Origin: Chryseomicrobium aureum
GTDB taxonomy: Bacteria > Bacillota > Bacilli > Bacillales_A > Planococcaceae
Direction of reading: 5' to 3'
Assembly: GCF_016909155.1 (NCBI RefSeq)
Contig: NZ_JAFBFG010000001.1
Span: 372,001 to 436,000, forward strand
Length of the DNA stretch: 64,000 nucleotides
The translations under genes and the position numbers were made by a program. Each line of letters starts with the position of its first letter. Position 1 is the first letter of the stretch. This document shows positions 16,461-25,820 of this stretch, piece after piece. Under the pieces are notes generated by a model. The model was not told the origin of the DNA, did not search any database, and saw only the letters and a program-made list of their open reading frames with translations.

Positions 16461-16489
16461 TTGTATTATCAGCCAATTTCGACTAAAAT
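16461..16489 (+). promoter_or_regulatory. Sigma-A type promoter for ypfD
   Basis: TTGTAT (16461-16466), 17-bp spacer, TAAAAT (16484-16489), with the ypfD ribosome site about 16 bp downstream. Confidence 0.5.
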
Positions 16490-16521
16490 AAGCTATAGAC
16501 GTAGTGGAGGAGGATTATCTT

Positions 16522-17664
16522 ATGACAGAAGAAATGAATGTAAACGATATCCCAGTACTCAAAGAAGGCGATATTGTTCAAGCGAAAGTAGAACAAGTCG
16601 ATGAAAAGTCGATTACAGTTACAATCGAGAACGCTCCGTTTAACGGTATTGTACCGATCAGCGAGTTATCTAGTCTTCACGTAGAAAAAGCTTCAGACGT
16701 AGTAGCAGTTGGCGATGAACTGAAACTAATGGTCACAAAAGTAGAAGAGCAAAATTATGTCCTCTCAAAGCGAAAAGCAGCAGCTGAAGAGGCTTGGAAC
16801 GGACTTGAAGAGAAATTTACAAACGGTACAATTATAGAAACAGAAGTAAAAGAAGTAGTGAAAGGTGGACTTGTCGTCGATATCGGCGTACGAGGATTTA
16901 TTCCTGCTTCTTTGATAGAAGATCATTTTGTCGAAAGCTTCGATGACTATAAAGGCAAGACACTAGAGTTCAAAATTGTTGAACTCGACAAAGAAAAAAA
17001 CCGAGTCATTCTTTCACACCGAGCTGTTGTAGAGGAGCAGAAATCTTCTTTAAAACAGCAAACTCTTGATCAACTTGAAGTTGGAAGTGTAGTTGAAGGA
17101 ACTGTGCAACGACTTGCTTCATTTGGAGCATTCGTTGATATTGGAGGGGTTGACGGACTTGTGCACATTTCACAAATCTCTCACGATCACTTAGATAACG
17201 TGGCGAGTGCCTTAAGTGAAGGGCAAAAAGTGAATGTCAAAATCTTATCAGTAGATCGTGACGCAGAACGAATTTCACTGTCCATCAAAGATACACTCCC
17301 AGGTCCTTGGGAAACTGTATCAGAAAAAGCCCAAATCGGATCCGTTCATACAGGTACAGTAAAACGACTTGCTTCATTTGGAGCATTCGTTGAGGTGTTC
17401 CCAGGAGTGGAAGGACTTGTGCACATTTCACAAATCTCTCACCAACACATCGGTTCTCCGCACGAAGTGCTAAGTGAAGGGCAAGAAGTTGAAGTGAAAG
17501 TATTAGATGTGAAACCTGAAGAGCGCAGACTTTCACTGAGCATCAAGGAGCTTCAAGAAAATACGGCGGATGACTTCTCAGATTACGAAATGCCGGAAGA
17601 ATCTAAAGGCTTTTCAATCTCTGATGTGTTAGGGGACCGTTTCAAAGATTTTAATAAAGAGTAA
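16522..17664 (+). CDS. ypfD: S1 RNA-binding domain protein (ribosomal protein S1 homologue YpfD)
   Basis: RNA-binding protein of 380 aa with four S1 (OB-fold) repeats at about residues 15-85, 100-168, 185-255 and 270-342. It is the Firmicute four-domain form, shorter than the six-domain S1 of enterobacteria, and is probably ribosome-associated. Repeats 3 and 4 share long identical stretches even at the DNA level (17110-17138 = 17365-17393; 17155-17184 = 17413-17442), suggesting gene conversion. ATG 16522 follows GTGGAGGAGG. A terminator follows directly. Confidence 0.93.
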   Translation: MTEEMNVNDIPVLKEGDIVQAKVEQVDEKSITVTIENAPFNGIVPISELSSLHVEKASDVVAVGDELKLMVTKVEEQNYVLSKRKAAAEEAWNGLEEKFTNGTIIETEVKEVVKGGLVVDIGVRGFIPASLIEDHFVESFDDYKGKTLEFKIVELDKEKNRVILSHRAVVEEQKSSLKQQTLDQLEVGSVVEGTVQRLASFGAFVDIGGVDGLVHISQISHDHLDNVASALSEGQKVNVKILSVDRDAERISLSIKDTLPGPWETVSEKAQIGSVHTGTVKRLASFGAFVEVFPGVEGLVHISQISHQHIGSPHEVLSEGQEVEVKVLDVKPEERRLSLSIKELQENTADDFSDYEMPEESKGFSISDVLGDRFKDFNKE

Positions 17665-17667
17665 TGT

Positions 17668-17700
17668 AACAGAGGCTTCTATGCCTCTGTTTTTTCTTTT
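17668..17700 (+). terminator. Terminator after ypfD
   Basis: AACAGAGGC (17668-17676) pairs with GCCTCTGTT (17683-17691), six-base loop, then a long T tract. Confidence 0.9.
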
Positions 17701-17715
17701 TGGCCCGTATTCGTG

Positions 17716-17721
17716 TATAAT
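17716..17721 (+). promoter_or_regulatory. Probable -10 element of the der promoter
   Basis: A perfect TATAAT hexamer lies 33 bp before the der start codon. The -35 region falls in the T-rich tail of the preceding terminator and has no good match. Confidence 0.45.
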
Positions 17722-17753
17722 ACCTTTTAGATGAAGTTGGAAGGATGAACGAA

Positions 17754-19064
17754 ATGACAAAACCAGTAGTAGCAATCGTCGGTAGGCCGAACGTCGGCAA
17801 ATCGACTATTTTTAATCGTATAGTAGGAGAACGCGTATCGATAGTAGAGGATACACCAGGTGTTACTCGTGATCGTATCTATAGTTCAGCAGAATGGCTA
17901 ACACATGATTTCAGTATCATCGATACAGGTGGTATTGAATTAAGTGATGAGCCATTTTTAGAGCAAATCAAACAACAAGCAGAGGTTGCGATGGAAGAAG
18001 CGGATGTCATCATCTTCCTCACAAACGGTCGTGAAGGTGTCACAGCTGCGGATGAATACGTGGCAAAAATTCTTTACAAAACTAAAAAACCTATTGTGCT
18101 TGCAGTTAACAAAATAGACAATCCAGACATGCGTGATATGATCTATGATTTCTATTCACTCGGCATGGGTGAGCCTTTTCCGATCTCAGGTTCTCACGGA
18201 CTTGGACTTGGTGACTTATTAGATGAAGCTGCAAAACACTTCCCAGAAGATGATGCAGAGGATTATGGTGATGAAGTCATTAAATTCTCATTGATCGGCC
18301 GTCCGAATGTCGGTAAATCGTCACTAATTAACGCGGTTCTTGGTCAAGAACGTGTTATCGTGAGTGATGTAGCAGGTACAACACGTGACGCGATTGATAC
18401 ACATTATACATTTGATGATCAAGAATATGTGATGATCGATACGGCAGGAATGCGGAAAAAAGGGAAAGTATATGAAAGTACTGAAAAATACAGTGTCCTA
18501 CGTGCATTGAAAGCGATCGAACGTTCAGATGTTGTCCTAGTAGTCTTGAATGCTGAAGAAGGAATTCAAGAGCAAGACAAGAAGATTGCAGGATATGCGC
18601 ATGAAGCAGGCCGCGGTGTCATTATCGTTGTAAACAAATGGGATGCTTTAGAAAAAGATGAAAAGACAATGAATGTATTTACACAACAAATTCGTGAACA
18701 TTTCCTATTCTTAGATTACGCGCCAATTGTTTTTGTTTCTGCTCTAACGAAACAACGCGTGCATAACATCTTCCCAATTATCCAACGTGTAAGTGAAAAC
18801 CATGCGATGCGTATCCAGTCTTCTATTCTTAATGAGGTAATAGAAGATGCAGTAGCACGAAATCCAGCTCCATCGGATAAAGGGAAGCGTCTGCGTATAT
18901 ATTACGCAACTCAAGTTGCCACTCGTCCACCGACATTTGTTGTGTTCGTCAATGAACCTGAGCTGATGCACTTCTCTTATATCCGTTTCTTAGAAAACCG
19001 TATACGCGAAGCATTTGATTTTGAAGGGACTCCAATTAAAATCATCGCGCGTGCACGCACATAA
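17754..19064 (+). CDS. der: Der (EngA), double-domain ribosome assembly GTPase
   Basis: Essential GTPase for 50S ribosomal subunit maturation. Two tandem G domains are clear: the first P-loop is GRPNVGKST near residue 10 and the second is GRPNVGKSS near residue 183, each followed by DTxG (DTGGIE, DTAGMR) and NKxD (NKID, NKWD). A C-terminal KH-like domain completes 436 aa, the usual length. I take ATG 17754; ATG 17745 would add MNE and sits directly against the GGAAGG ribosome site. It is followed after 15 bases by gpsA, as in B. subtilis. Confidence 0.97.
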   Translation: MTKPVVAIVGRPNVGKSTIFNRIVGERVSIVEDTPGVTRDRIYSSAEWLTHDFSIIDTGGIELSDEPFLEQIKQQAEVAMEEADVIIFLTNGREGVTAADEYVAKILYKTKKPIVLAVNKIDNPDMRDMIYDFYSLGMGEPFPISGSHGLGLGDLLDEAAKHFPEDDAEDYGDEVIKFSLIGRPNVGKSSLINAVLGQERVIVSDVAGTTRDAIDTHYTFDDQEYVMIDTAGMRKKGKVYESTEKYSVLRALKAIERSDVVLVVLNAEEGIQEQDKKIAGYAHEAGRGVIIVVNKWDALEKDEKTMNVFTQQIREHFLFLDYAPIVFVSALTKQRVHNIFPIIQRVSENHAMRIQSSILNEVIEDAVARNPAPSDKGKRLRIYYATQVATRPPTFVVFVNEPELMHFSYIRFLENRIREAFDFEGTPIKIIARART

Positions 19065-19079
19065 AAGGGGGAGCAGAGA

Positions 19080-20099
19080 ATGCAAACAATCACGGTCATA
19101 GGGGCAGGAAGTTGGGGGACAGCTCTTGCATTTGTACTAGCTGAAAATGATCATAACACTTTGATTTGGTCTCATCGACAAAGTCAATCAGATGAAATCA
19201 ATTCCCACCACACAAACTCAAAATATTTGCCTGATCGTCTTTTACCTGAATCGCTGAAAGCAACGAGCGATTTACAGCAAGCGATTGCGCATTCTGACGT
19301 TATCGTACTAGCAATTCCTACTAAAGCATTTCGGGAAGTCATCAGTAACTTTATGCCTTTCTTAAACACGCCTAAAACATTTGTTCACGTATCTAAAGGA
19401 ATTGAGCCAGATTCCTTAAAGCGAATTTCTGAAATTATGGAAGATGAAATTCCAGCTGAACTTCGATCAAGTATCGTTGTTTTATCAGGGCCTAGTCACG
19501 CAGAAGAAGTCGTGTTAAAGCATCCAACTACCGTAACTGTGGCTAGCACAGATATTGAAGCTGCAAAAAAAATACAAGATTTGTTCATGAATCACTATTT
19601 CCGCGTCTATACCAATGAAGATATTATTGGTGTGGAGCTCGGCGGTTCATTAAAGAATGTGATTGCTCTGGCTGCTGGTATTGTAGACGGTTTAGGCTAC
19701 GGGGACAATGCTAAAGCTGCTTTAATTACGCGAGGACTTGCGGAAATCAGTCGACTAGGTATTCAAATGGGAGCAGAACCTTATACGTTTATCGGCTTGA
19801 CTGGTATGGGAGATTTGATTGTGACGTGTACATCCGTCCATTCCCGAAATTGGCGAGCAGGAAATCTATTAGGCAAAGGCAATTCTCTTGAAGAAGTATT
19901 AGAAGATATGGGTATGGTTGTGGAAGGTGTTCGCACAACGAAAGCAGCGTACCAGCTGTCCCAAAAATACGACATCGAGATGCCGATTACAACAGCACTC
20001 TACAAAGTATTGTTTGAACGGTTAACACCTAAAGAAGGTGTAGATCAATTGATGCTTCGTACAAAGAAGCACGAACTAGAAGATTTTAAATCGTTTTAA
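19080..20099 (+). CDS. gpsA: NAD(P)-dependent glycerol-3-phosphate dehydrogenase
   Basis: Makes sn-glycerol-3-phosphate from dihydroxyacetone phosphate for phospholipid synthesis. The Rossmann motif is VIGAGSWGTALA at the N-terminus; the active-site lysine region ELGGSLKNVIALAAG and the later GLTGMGDLIVTCTS motif are intact. Length 339 aa is normal. The ribosome site AAAAGGGGGAGC precedes ATG 19080. Its product feeds the acyltransferase pathway represented by plsC upstream. Confidence 0.96.
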   Translation: MQTITVIGAGSWGTALAFVLAENDHNTLIWSHRQSQSDEINSHHTNSKYLPDRLLPESLKATSDLQQAIAHSDVIVLAIPTKAFREVISNFMPFLNTPKTFVHVSKGIEPDSLKRISEIMEDEIPAELRSSIVVLSGPSHAEEVVLKHPTTVTVASTDIEAAKKIQDLFMNHYFRVYTNEDIIGVELGGSLKNVIALAAGIVDGLGYGDNAKAALITRGLAEISRLGIQMGAEPYTFIGLTGMGDLIVTCTSVHSRNWRAGNLLGKGNSLEEVLEDMGMVVEGVRTTKAAYQLSQKYDIEMPITTALYKVLFERLTPKEGVDQLMLRTKKHELEDFKSF

Positions 20100-20114
20100 G
20101 AAAGTGGGATTATC

Positions 20115-20318
20115 ATGTCGTCATTAGACAAAATGTGGGTCTCTTTTGGATCAATGGGATTTATGTTTGTTGCGATGTTATTGATGTTATTTGTAAACAC
20201 TAAAATTCAAAATAACTGGGTCGCTTGGCCAATCCGAATTGTGGCCTGGGTTTGTCTGCTGCTTGGTTTTGTCTCCATGCTATATATCATATTTAACCCA
20301 ACACGAGGAACAGCATGA
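20115..20318 (+). CDS. yphE: Small two-helix membrane protein (YphE, DUF2768-like)
   Basis: 67-residue protein of unknown function with two hydrophobic helices (about residues 11-29 and 40-60) and short charged ends. It matches YphE by size, character and position between gpsA and yphF. The stop codon overlaps the next start (ATGA at 20315-20318). No catalytic residues can be recognised. Confidence 0.78.
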   Translation: MSSLDKMWVSFGSMGFMFVAMLLMLFVNTKIQNNWVAWPIRIVAWVCLLLGFVSMLYIIFNPTRGTA

Positions 20319-21028
20319 TGAAACAAAAGCAGCTGTTTATCTATCTTATTGGTGCGATGCTCCTGCTATCAGCCTGTGGATTCCAAAGTGGCTACCAACC
20401 GGATAACGTCAATCCATATCCAGAGCAACTTGAACAAGTTCAAAGAGCGGTTGATCAGTACAGTGAGAACACTGGGGGATTATTGCCTATCAAGGAACGC
20501 GATCAAACGGTCGATCAATTTATCAAATATCCAGTAGATTTCATGAAAATCGTTCCTTCGATCATGGGACAAGTACCACCGAACTCTTTTGAAGCTGGAG
20601 GATTCTATCAATACATTATTTGGGATGTAGAGGAGAATCCTACTGTTAAACTTGTCGATCTTCGCGCCACAGATATCTTGCGGGATTTAAACTTTCGCCG
20701 CTCTATTAATGGATATGCGCCAATTGCTGAAACGTTAGCAGAAGGTGTCTATGCACTTGATTATGAAAAAATGGGATACTCGTCTGAAGTGACGGTACCA
20801 AGTCCATATTCCACCGCTCAATTGCCATTAGTGGCTATTGGAACGGGAGAAATTTTTATTGATTATTCACTTGAACTCAATTTGAAGTTGCAAGAACTCG
20901 ATGAACCGGTTGAACCAGGTACAGATATTCGGTACTTGTTAATTGACGATTCACCGATTGTTCCTGCATATTCACTTCCATATACCGTGAATGAAGATAA
21001 TGAACCAATTTTTATGTTGCCAGAATGA
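20315..21028 (+). CDS. yphF: YphF-like lipoprotein
   Basis: Predicted lipoprotein, 237 aa: basic start (MMKQKQ), hydrophobic signal segment, lipobox LLSAC with the lipid-bearing cysteine at residue 21, then a soluble extracytoplasmic domain with no motif I recognise. In B. subtilis the yphE-yphF pair sits just before spoIVA; here a spoIVA relic follows, so the ancestral order is preserved. It is coupled to yphE by ATGA overlap and ends at a strong terminator. Confidence 0.78.
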   Translation: MMKQKQLFIYLIGAMLLLSACGFQSGYQPDNVNPYPEQLEQVQRAVDQYSENTGGLLPIKERDQTVDQFIKYPVDFMKIVPSIMGQVPPNSFEAGGFYQYIIWDVEENPTVKLVDLRATDILRDLNFRRSINGYAPIAETLAEGVYALDYEKMGYSSEVTVPSPYSTAQLPLVAIGTGEIFIDYSLELNLKLQELDEPVEPGTDIRYLLIDDSPIVPAYSLPYTVNEDNEPIFMLPE

Positions 21029-21057
21029 TCCACAGGTCTACTGTGGGTCTTTTTTTC
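21027..21057 (+). terminator. Terminator after yphF
   Basis: Nine-pair stem (21027-21035 with 21041-21049) beginning within the stop codon, GTCTA loop, followed by eight T residues. Confidence 0.88.
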
Positions 21058-21086
21058 ATAGTGTGAACTATGAAAGGGGGATGGCG

Positions 21087-21407
21087 ATGAGCGCTCTCAA
21101 TGAACTAGTGAAACGAACAAATGAAGATGGATATATAGGCGTCGTGGGACCAGTCCGCGTAGGCAAATCCACTTTGATTTCAAAATTACTTGAGCATTTA
21201 GTCCTCCCATCGATTGAAGAGGCCGAGCAAGAAATTGTGGCACAACTAAAATCACTTGGTAAGCCGTTTGTATTGTTGATTAATTCAGAATCACCTTTTT
21301 CAGAAGAAACGCAGTGATTGGTTGGACAAGTAAAACATAGGCTTGTAAGAACAATTGAAAAAATAGTGAAGCAAGAACAACAAGGATTGGTTTCATTTAT
21401 TTTGTGA
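21087..21407 (+). pseudogene. spoIVA: spoIVA relic (stage IV sporulation ATPase), two internal deletions and a stop
   Basis: Three pieces of SpoIVA are joined in one frame. (1) An N-terminal P-loop segment, GYIGVVGPVRVGKSTLISK..., then HLVLPSIE, matches the Walker A region of SpoIVA (GVVGAVRTGKST). (2) EAEQEIVAQLKSLGKPFVL, then INSESPF, matches its mid-domain (EAEERVIEELKEVGKPF). (3) After an in-frame TGA (21315-21317), LVRTIEKIVKQEQQGLVSFI matches the C-terminal end (LKETLERIINEGSGGLIAI). Intact SpoIVA is 492 aa; 107 codons remain, so about four-fifths is deleted. A ribosome site (AAGGGGG) and the terminator behind it survive. It lies between yphF and hup, exactly where spoIVA sits in spore formers. 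Confidence 0.85.
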
Positions 21408-21408
21408 G

Positions 21409-21437
21409 AAGAAAGGAGCCTATACGGCTTCTTTTTT
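21409..21437 (+). terminator. Terminator after the spoIVA relic
   Basis: Twelve-pair stem (21409-21420 with 21426-21437, three G-T pairs) whose right arm ends in T residues. Confidence 0.75.
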
Positions 21438-21566
21438 AGTTTCAATAAAAATATTATGGAAACTATTTGCGTATTTCCAAATGTTGTGCTTTATTAAAAT
21501 GCTGAATAGTCCCTCAGAAATATGCTCAAAATCCTTATATAACAACGATTTGTGTAGCAAATTGAG

Positions 21567-21595
21567 TTGCATCCGTTATTTCGTTGTGATACTCT
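21567..21595 (+). promoter_or_regulatory. Sigma-A type promoter of hup
   Basis: TTGCAT (21567-21572), 17-bp spacer ending in TGA, TACTCT (21590-21595), giving an extended -10. The rest of the interval 21438-21566 is AT-rich with no gene. Confidence 0.55.
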
Positions 21596-21638
21596 TTTTA
21601 CAGATTGAATGTATCTTCCTTGAGAGGAGGTGAATGAT

Positions 21639-21911
21639 GTGAATAAAACAGAATTAGTTAATGCTGTAGCAGAATCAGCTTCTCTTTCAAAGAAAGATGC
21701 TTCTAAAGCGGTTGATGCTGTATTTGAATCCATCCAATCTGCTCTTGCAGAAGGAAACAAAGTTCAATTAATCGGTTTTGGTAACTTTGAAGTGCGTGAG
21801 CGCGCGGCTCGTAAAGGTCGTAACCCACAAACAGGTAAAGAAATCGAAATCGCTGCTTCTAAGGTTCCTGCGTTCAAACCAGGGAAAGCACTTAAAGATG
21901 CAGTAAAATAA
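21639..21911 (+). CDS. hup: HU-type DNA-binding protein (HBsu)
   Basis: Histone-like nucleoid protein, 90 aa, which bends and compacts DNA as a dimer. The sequence is the canonical HU fold, with helix pair ([25 protein letters not shown]), the [13 protein letters not shown] arm region and the RNPQTGKEI tip. Start is GTG 21639, seven bases after the excellent site GAGAGGAGGTGA. An in-frame GTG at 21630 lies within that site and is unlikely. Confidence 0.96.
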   Translation: MNKTELVNAVAESASLSKKDASKAVDAVFESIQSALAEGNKVQLIGFGNFEVRERAARKGRNPQTGKEIEIAASKVPAFKPGKALKDAVK

Positions 21912-21921
21912 TGGTCTACAT

Positions 21922-21947
21922 AGAACAGCCCTAGTGGCTGTTCTTTT
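21922..21947 (+). terminator. Terminator after hup
   Basis: Nine-bp perfect stem (21922-21930 with 21936-21944), five-base loop and T tract. Confidence 0.9.
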
Positions 21948-22034
21948 TATTTGCTCTAATTCAAGATATACAATTTCCCCATTACTACCCATTGTGTTAA
22001 GATTCTAATGATGAATGTACGAGGGGGAACCGCG

Positions 22035-22604
22035 ATGACAACGGTCGATTTACATAAAATAGAGAATGCAGTAAAAATGATTTTAGAAGCTGTAGGAGAA
22101 GACCCTGCTCGTGAAGGTCTTATAGAAACACCTAAGCGAGTTGCCAAAATGTATGCGGAGATGTTTGAAGGTCTACATCAAGATCCAAAAGAATATTTTA
22201 AAACGATTTTTCATGAAGACCATGAAGAATTAGTGCTTGTAAAAGATATTCCGTTTCATTCGATGTGTGAACATCATTTGGTTCCTTTTTACGGGAAAGC
22301 GCATGTTGCCTATATTCCTCGTAACGGAGTTGTGACAGGTTTAAGTAAATTAGCGCGTGCTGTAGAAACGACAGCGAGACGTCCTCAATTACAAGAACGT
22401 ATAACTTCTACAATTGCGGACAATATTATGGAAATGCTAAATCCTTACGGTGCATATGTCGTGATTGAGGCAGAACATATGTGTATGACAATGCGCGGAA
22501 TTAAAAAACCAGGTGCTAAGACAATTACTGCTGTTGCACGTGGCGTTTTCCAAGAAGATGATGTAAAACGTGCGGAAATTCATTCCTTCATACAAATGTC
22601 CTAA
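22035..22604 (+). CDS. folE: GTP cyclohydrolase I
   Basis: First enzyme of tetrahydrofolate synthesis: converts GTP to dihydroneopterin triphosphate. Zinc ligands are visible in [10 protein letters not shown] and in [11 protein letters not shown]; 189 aa is typical. ATG 22035 is preceded by GAGGGGGAACC. In B. subtilis this gene is mtrA, the first gene of the mtrAB operon, and the order folE-mtrB is kept here. A TGTTAAGAT (22002-22010) could be an extended -10. Confidence 0.96.
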   Translation: MTTVDLHKIENAVKMILEAVGEDPAREGLIETPKRVAKMYAEMFEGLHQDPKEYFKTIFHEDHEELVLVKDIPFHSMCEHHLVPFYGKAHVAYIPRNGVVTGLSKLARAVETTARRPQLQERITSTIADNIMEMLNPYGAYVVIEAEHMCMTMRGIKKPGAKTITAVARGVFQEDDVKRAEIHSFIQMS

Positions 22605-22657
22605 TTATTACGTTCTCTCTATGGTAAACTTAAGAAATACAGATAGGAGACATGACA

Positions 22658-22882
22658 ATGGCGACTAATGAATTTATTGTAATTAAAGCTTTAGAAGATG
22701 GTGTGCATGTAATCGGGTTGACGCGTGGGACGGATACAAAGTTCCATCATTCAGAAAAGCTCGATACAGGAGAAGTCATGATTGCACAGTTCACAGACCA
22801 CACATCTGCTGTAAAGATTCGTGGAAAAGCTGAAATTCAGACTGCTCATGGAGTTGCTGTTAGCGAGTCGAAATCAAAATAG
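22658..22882 (+). CDS. mtrB: TRAP, trp RNA-binding attenuation protein
   Basis: Tryptophan-activated RNA-binding protein, 74 aa, which forms an 11-subunit ring and binds GAG/UAG repeats to repress tryptophan biosynthesis genes. Typical blocks [20 protein letters not shown] and [11 protein letters not shown] are present. I use ATG 22658 since the site AGGAG is two bases from the alternative ATG 22652. The trp operon that normally lies inside the aro cluster downstream is absent from this window, so its targets must be elsewhere. Confidence 0.95.
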   Translation: MATNEFIVIKALEDGVHVIGLTRGTDTKFHHSEKLDTGEVMIAQFTDHTSAVKIRGKAEIQTAHGVAVSESKSK

Positions 22883-22897
22883 TTGGTGGTCGTACAG

Positions 22898-23545
22898 ATG
22901 ACAAACATTTATCAAAAACAAGTAAACAATTGGCGTGACGATATAGCGAAGATTCTGTATCATCCGTCACTCGTTAAACATACAGGGGTACCCAAGCTAA
23001 ATGACTTGCAGATGACCTCGTTGTTTTTACCTTTGTTAGTAGGTGAAAACGAAAAGGAACTTACTTCTTACTACGCAACAGCGATTATCTATATTGCGCT
23101 GTCAAGTCATGACGATGTTATAGAGCGAGGGACTTTAAACAAAAGTCAGCAGTTACAAGTACTTGCTGGAGATTATTATAGTGGTAAATATTATCAATTG
23201 TTATCCGTTGAAGGCAAAACAGAGCTGATTGGTCAGTTAACAAACTCTATTCGTCTTATGACAGAAGCACGCACACAGCTTCTTTGCGTAGACAAAACTT
23301 CAGAAGTGCAACGTTTAACTGCTTCTCAGACGATCGTGACTGCACCTACTCAAGCTCTTTTTCAACAACTAGGACTGACAAAGTATGTACCACTGGCAAA
23401 AACAATCGCTTTTTGCCAACTCCCGCAGATGGACGTTTCAGACCTACTGGGTCAGCTCGAGGCGTATGAACAACTACCCTCCGATTTAAAAATGTATATT
23501 CGGTCTCTACTTCAAGAACAAGTCGAACTAGAGACAAAATTGTAA
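22898..23545 (+). CDS. hepS: Heptaprenyl diphosphate synthase component 1
   Basis: Small subunit of the two-component enzyme that makes the C35 side chain of menaquinone-7; it partners with HepT, encoded two genes downstream. 215 aa, mostly helical, without the aspartate-rich catalytic motifs, which lie in HepT. Sequence identity in this family is low, so assignment depends on position mtrB-hepS-menG-hepT. ATG 22898 is preferred over upstream in-frame TTG/GTG codons. Confidence 0.86.
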   Translation: MTNIYQKQVNNWRDDIAKILYHPSLVKHTGVPKLNDLQMTSLFLPLLVGENEKELTSYYATAIIYIALSSHDDVIERGTLNKSQQLQVLAGDYYSGKYYQLLSVEGKTELIGQLTNSIRLMTEARTQLLCVDKTSEVQRLTASQTIVTAPTQALFQQLGLTKYVPLAKTIAFCQLPQMDVSDLLGQLEAYEQLPSDLKMYIRSLLQEQVELETKL

Positions 23546-23561
23546 GGATGAAGGTGGACTT

Positions 23562-24260
23562 ATGGCCAAACAAAAAGAACAACGCGTGCATGAAGTCTTT
23601 GAAAAAATCTCTTCCAACTATGATTCCATGAATGCCGTAATTAGCTTTCAACAGCATAAAAAATGGCGTGAAGATACTATGGACGCTATGGCTGTTAAAC
23701 CAGGATCTGCAGCTCTAGATGTATGCTGTGGAACGGCAGACTGGACAATTGCATTAGGGCAAGATGTTGGCGAATCAGGAAGAGTAGTTGGACTCGATTT
23801 TAGTCAAAACATGTTATCTGTCGGACGTGAAAAGACGGCACCTTTTTCTCAAATTGAATTGATTCATGGCAATGCTATGGAGCTTCCATTTGCAGATAAT
23901 GAATTTGACTATGTCACAATCGGTTTTGGACTTCGCAACGTACCTGATTACAAAAAAGTATTAAGTGAAATGTACAGAGTGGTGAAACCTGGAGGTATGG
24001 TTGTTTGTTTAGAGACATCTCAACCGGATTCAAAACTATACAATAGCTTCTTTCGATTGTATTTCCGTTATATCATGCCGATATTTGGAAAGTTATTTGC
24101 AAAAAGTTACGATGAATATTCATGGTTACAAGAATCGCAAAAAGACTTTCCAAATAGACAAGCACTTACAGCACTATTTGAAGAAGTAGGATTTAAAAAT
24201 GTGACAAGTAAGCCTTATAGTGGAGGAGCAGCAGCTCGGCATATCGGCTATAAGATGTAG
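23562..24260 (+). CDS. menG: Demethylmenaquinone methyltransferase
   Basis: SAM-dependent methyltransferase for the last step of menaquinone synthesis (UbiE/MenG family), 232 aa. SAM-binding motif I is [15 protein letters not shown]; further blocks are [19 protein letters not shown] and [14 protein letters not shown]. Good ribosome site AAGGTGG. It lies between the two subunit genes for side-chain synthesis, so one transcript covers both tail assembly and ring methylation. Confidence 0.96.
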   Translation: MAKQKEQRVHEVFEKISSNYDSMNAVISFQQHKKWREDTMDAMAVKPGSAALDVCCGTADWTIALGQDVGESGRVVGLDFSQNMLSVGREKTAPFSQIELIHGNAMELPFADNEFDYVTIGFGLRNVPDYKKVLSEMYRVVKPGGMVVCLETSQPDSKLYNSFFRLYFRYIMPIFGKLFAKSYDEYSWLQESQKDFPNRQALTALFEEVGFKNVTSKPYSGGAAARHIGYKM

Positions 24261-24276
24261 TTAGGAATGGTATTGA

Positions 24277-25251
24277 GTGGACAAGTTGAAATTAAAAGCC
24301 TTATATGCCGATTTACGACCTGACCTAGATCAAGTCGAAAAAGAATTGATAACTTCTGTAGCATCCGACGCTCCACTGCTAACAGATGCTTCTTTGCATT
24401 TGCTCCAAGCAGGTGGAAAGCGAATTCGTCCTGTTTTTGTATTGTTATCTGCGAAATTTGGGGACTTTTCTATTGAACGCATCAAACATGTAGCTGTTCC
24501 TGTTGAATTGATCCATATGGCATCACTTGTACATGATGACGTAATCGATGATGCCGACACTAGACGGGGCAGACCAACAGTGAAGGCCGAATGGAACAAT
24601 CGCATGGCCATGTATACAGGGGACTTCCTGTTTTCAAAAGCAATTGCTTCCCTTGCGAATATCGAAAAGCCATATGCTCACAAGTTACTTGCTGATACAA
24701 TGGTCGAATTATGCATAGGTGAGATTGAACAAGTGGAAGATAAACGCTTATATGATTTGTCTGTGAAAGACTATTTGCGAAGAATTCGTCGTAAAACCGC
24801 TCTGTTGATTCGTGTATCCTGTGAACTTGGGGCGCTTGCTTCTGAAGTCGATGATAAGACACGCATTCATTTACGGAATTTTGGTTACTACGTAGGGATG
24901 TCCTTCCAAATTGTCGACGATATTTTAGATATTGTATCAACGGATGAAATGCTTGGAAAACCAGCGGGTAGTGATTTACTCCTCGGTAATATTACGTTAC
25001 CGGTCGTCTATGCACGTGATGAGGCAAACGTTTCAAGATTATTAGCACGCATCGAACAAGGAGATACGACAGAAGAGACGCGACATGAACTGCTCACAGT
25101 TCTTCGTAAATCCGAAGGCTTAGAAAAAGCAAAACGACTGAGCAACTTGTATTTAGAGAAAGCAATGAACGAGATGCGTAGCCTTCCAAATAGCCCCGCT
25201 AAACGATCTTTGCAAAATATTGCTCTATTTATGAGTAAACGCAAATTTTAA
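24277..25251 (+). CDS. hepT: Heptaprenyl diphosphate synthase component 2
   Basis: Catalytic subunit of heptaprenyl diphosphate synthase, trans-isoprenyl diphosphate synthase family, 324 aa. First aspartate-rich motif LVHDDVIDDADTRRG and second motif VDDILD are intact, with GGKRIRP upstream for substrate binding. The start is GTG 24277 (MDKLKLKALY), with a weak AGGAA site ten bases before. The last gene of the menaquinone group; ndk has its own promoter. Confidence 0.95.
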   Translation: MDKLKLKALYADLRPDLDQVEKELITSVASDAPLLTDASLHLLQAGGKRIRPVFVLLSAKFGDFSIERIKHVAVPVELIHMASLVHDDVIDDADTRRGRPTVKAEWNNRMAMYTGDFLFSKAIASLANIEKPYAHKLLADTMVELCIGEIEQVEDKRLYDLSVKDYLRRIRRKTALLIRVSCELGALASEVDDKTRIHLRNFGYYVGMSFQIVDDILDIVSTDEMLGKPAGSDLLLGNITLPVVYARDEANVSRLLARIEQGDTTEETRHELLTVLRKSEGLEKAKRLSNLYLEKAMNEMRSLPNSPAKRSLQNIALFMSKRKF

Positions 25252-25280
25252 TTGAACTTCAGTCAAGACAATGGTACGAT
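25252..25280 (+). promoter_or_regulatory. Sigma-A type promoter of ndk
   Basis: TTGAAC (25252-25257), 17-bp spacer, TACGAT (25275-25280) with an extended TGG in front. Confidence 0.65.
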
Positions 25281-25318
25281 TTTAAACGTGTGAAACTTGA
25301 TTTTAAGGAGCGACTAAA

Positions 25319-25765
25319 ATGGAAAAAACATTTTTAATGGTAAAACCTGATGGCGTACAACGTAACCTTATTGGTGAAATCGTTGGCCGTTTTGAAAAGA
25401 AGGGCTTCCAACTTGTTGGGGCTAAATTAATGCAAATCCCAACTGAACTTGCTGAAGAGCACTACGGTGAGCACAAAGAGCGTCCTTTCTTTGGCGAATT
25501 AGTAGACTTTATCACTTCTGGACCAGTTTTCGCTATGGTTTGGGAAGGTGAGAATGTAATTTCAACTGCACGTCTTATGATGGGTGCTACAAACCCTAAA
25601 GATTCAGCTCCTGGAACAGTACGTGGAGACTTTGCAGTAACTGTTGGAAAAAATATCATTCACGGTTCAGATTCTGCTGAATCTGCTGAGCGAGAAATCG
25701 GTTTATTCTTTAAAGAAGAAGAGCTAGTTTCTTACACGAAATCTTCAAACGACTGGATTAACTAA
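25319..25765 (+). CDS. ndk: Nucleoside diphosphate kinase
   Basis: Transfers the terminal phosphate between nucleoside triphosphates and diphosphates through a phosphohistidine. The catalytic motif NIIHGSDS contains the active histidine; the N-terminal [19 protein letters not shown] is diagnostic. 148 aa is the normal length. Ribosome site TTAAGGAGCG. In B. subtilis cheR follows ndk; here it is missing and aroC follows after its own promoter. Confidence 0.97.
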   Translation: MEKTFLMVKPDGVQRNLIGEIVGRFEKKGFQLVGAKLMQIPTELAEEHYGEHKERPFFGELVDFITSGPVFAMVWEGENVISTARLMMGATNPKDSAPGTVRGDFAVTVGKNIIHGSDSAESAEREIGLFFKEEELVSYTKSSNDWIN

Positions 25766-25771
25766 TCCGCT

Positions 25772-25799
25772 AAAAGACATCCATTTGGGTGTCTTTTTT
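25772..25799 (+). terminator. Terminator after ndk
   Basis: AAAAGACATCC (25772-25782) pairs with GGGTGTCTTTT (25787-25797), ATTT loop, ending in T residues. Confidence 0.88.
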
Positions 25800-25820
25800 G
25801 TTTTTCTAGGTGTACACCAT

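Noticed and set aside
20991-21317. 108-aa gene starting inside yphF
   Set aside because: The upstream part is an out-of-frame reading across yphF and its terminator; the meaningful start is at 21087.
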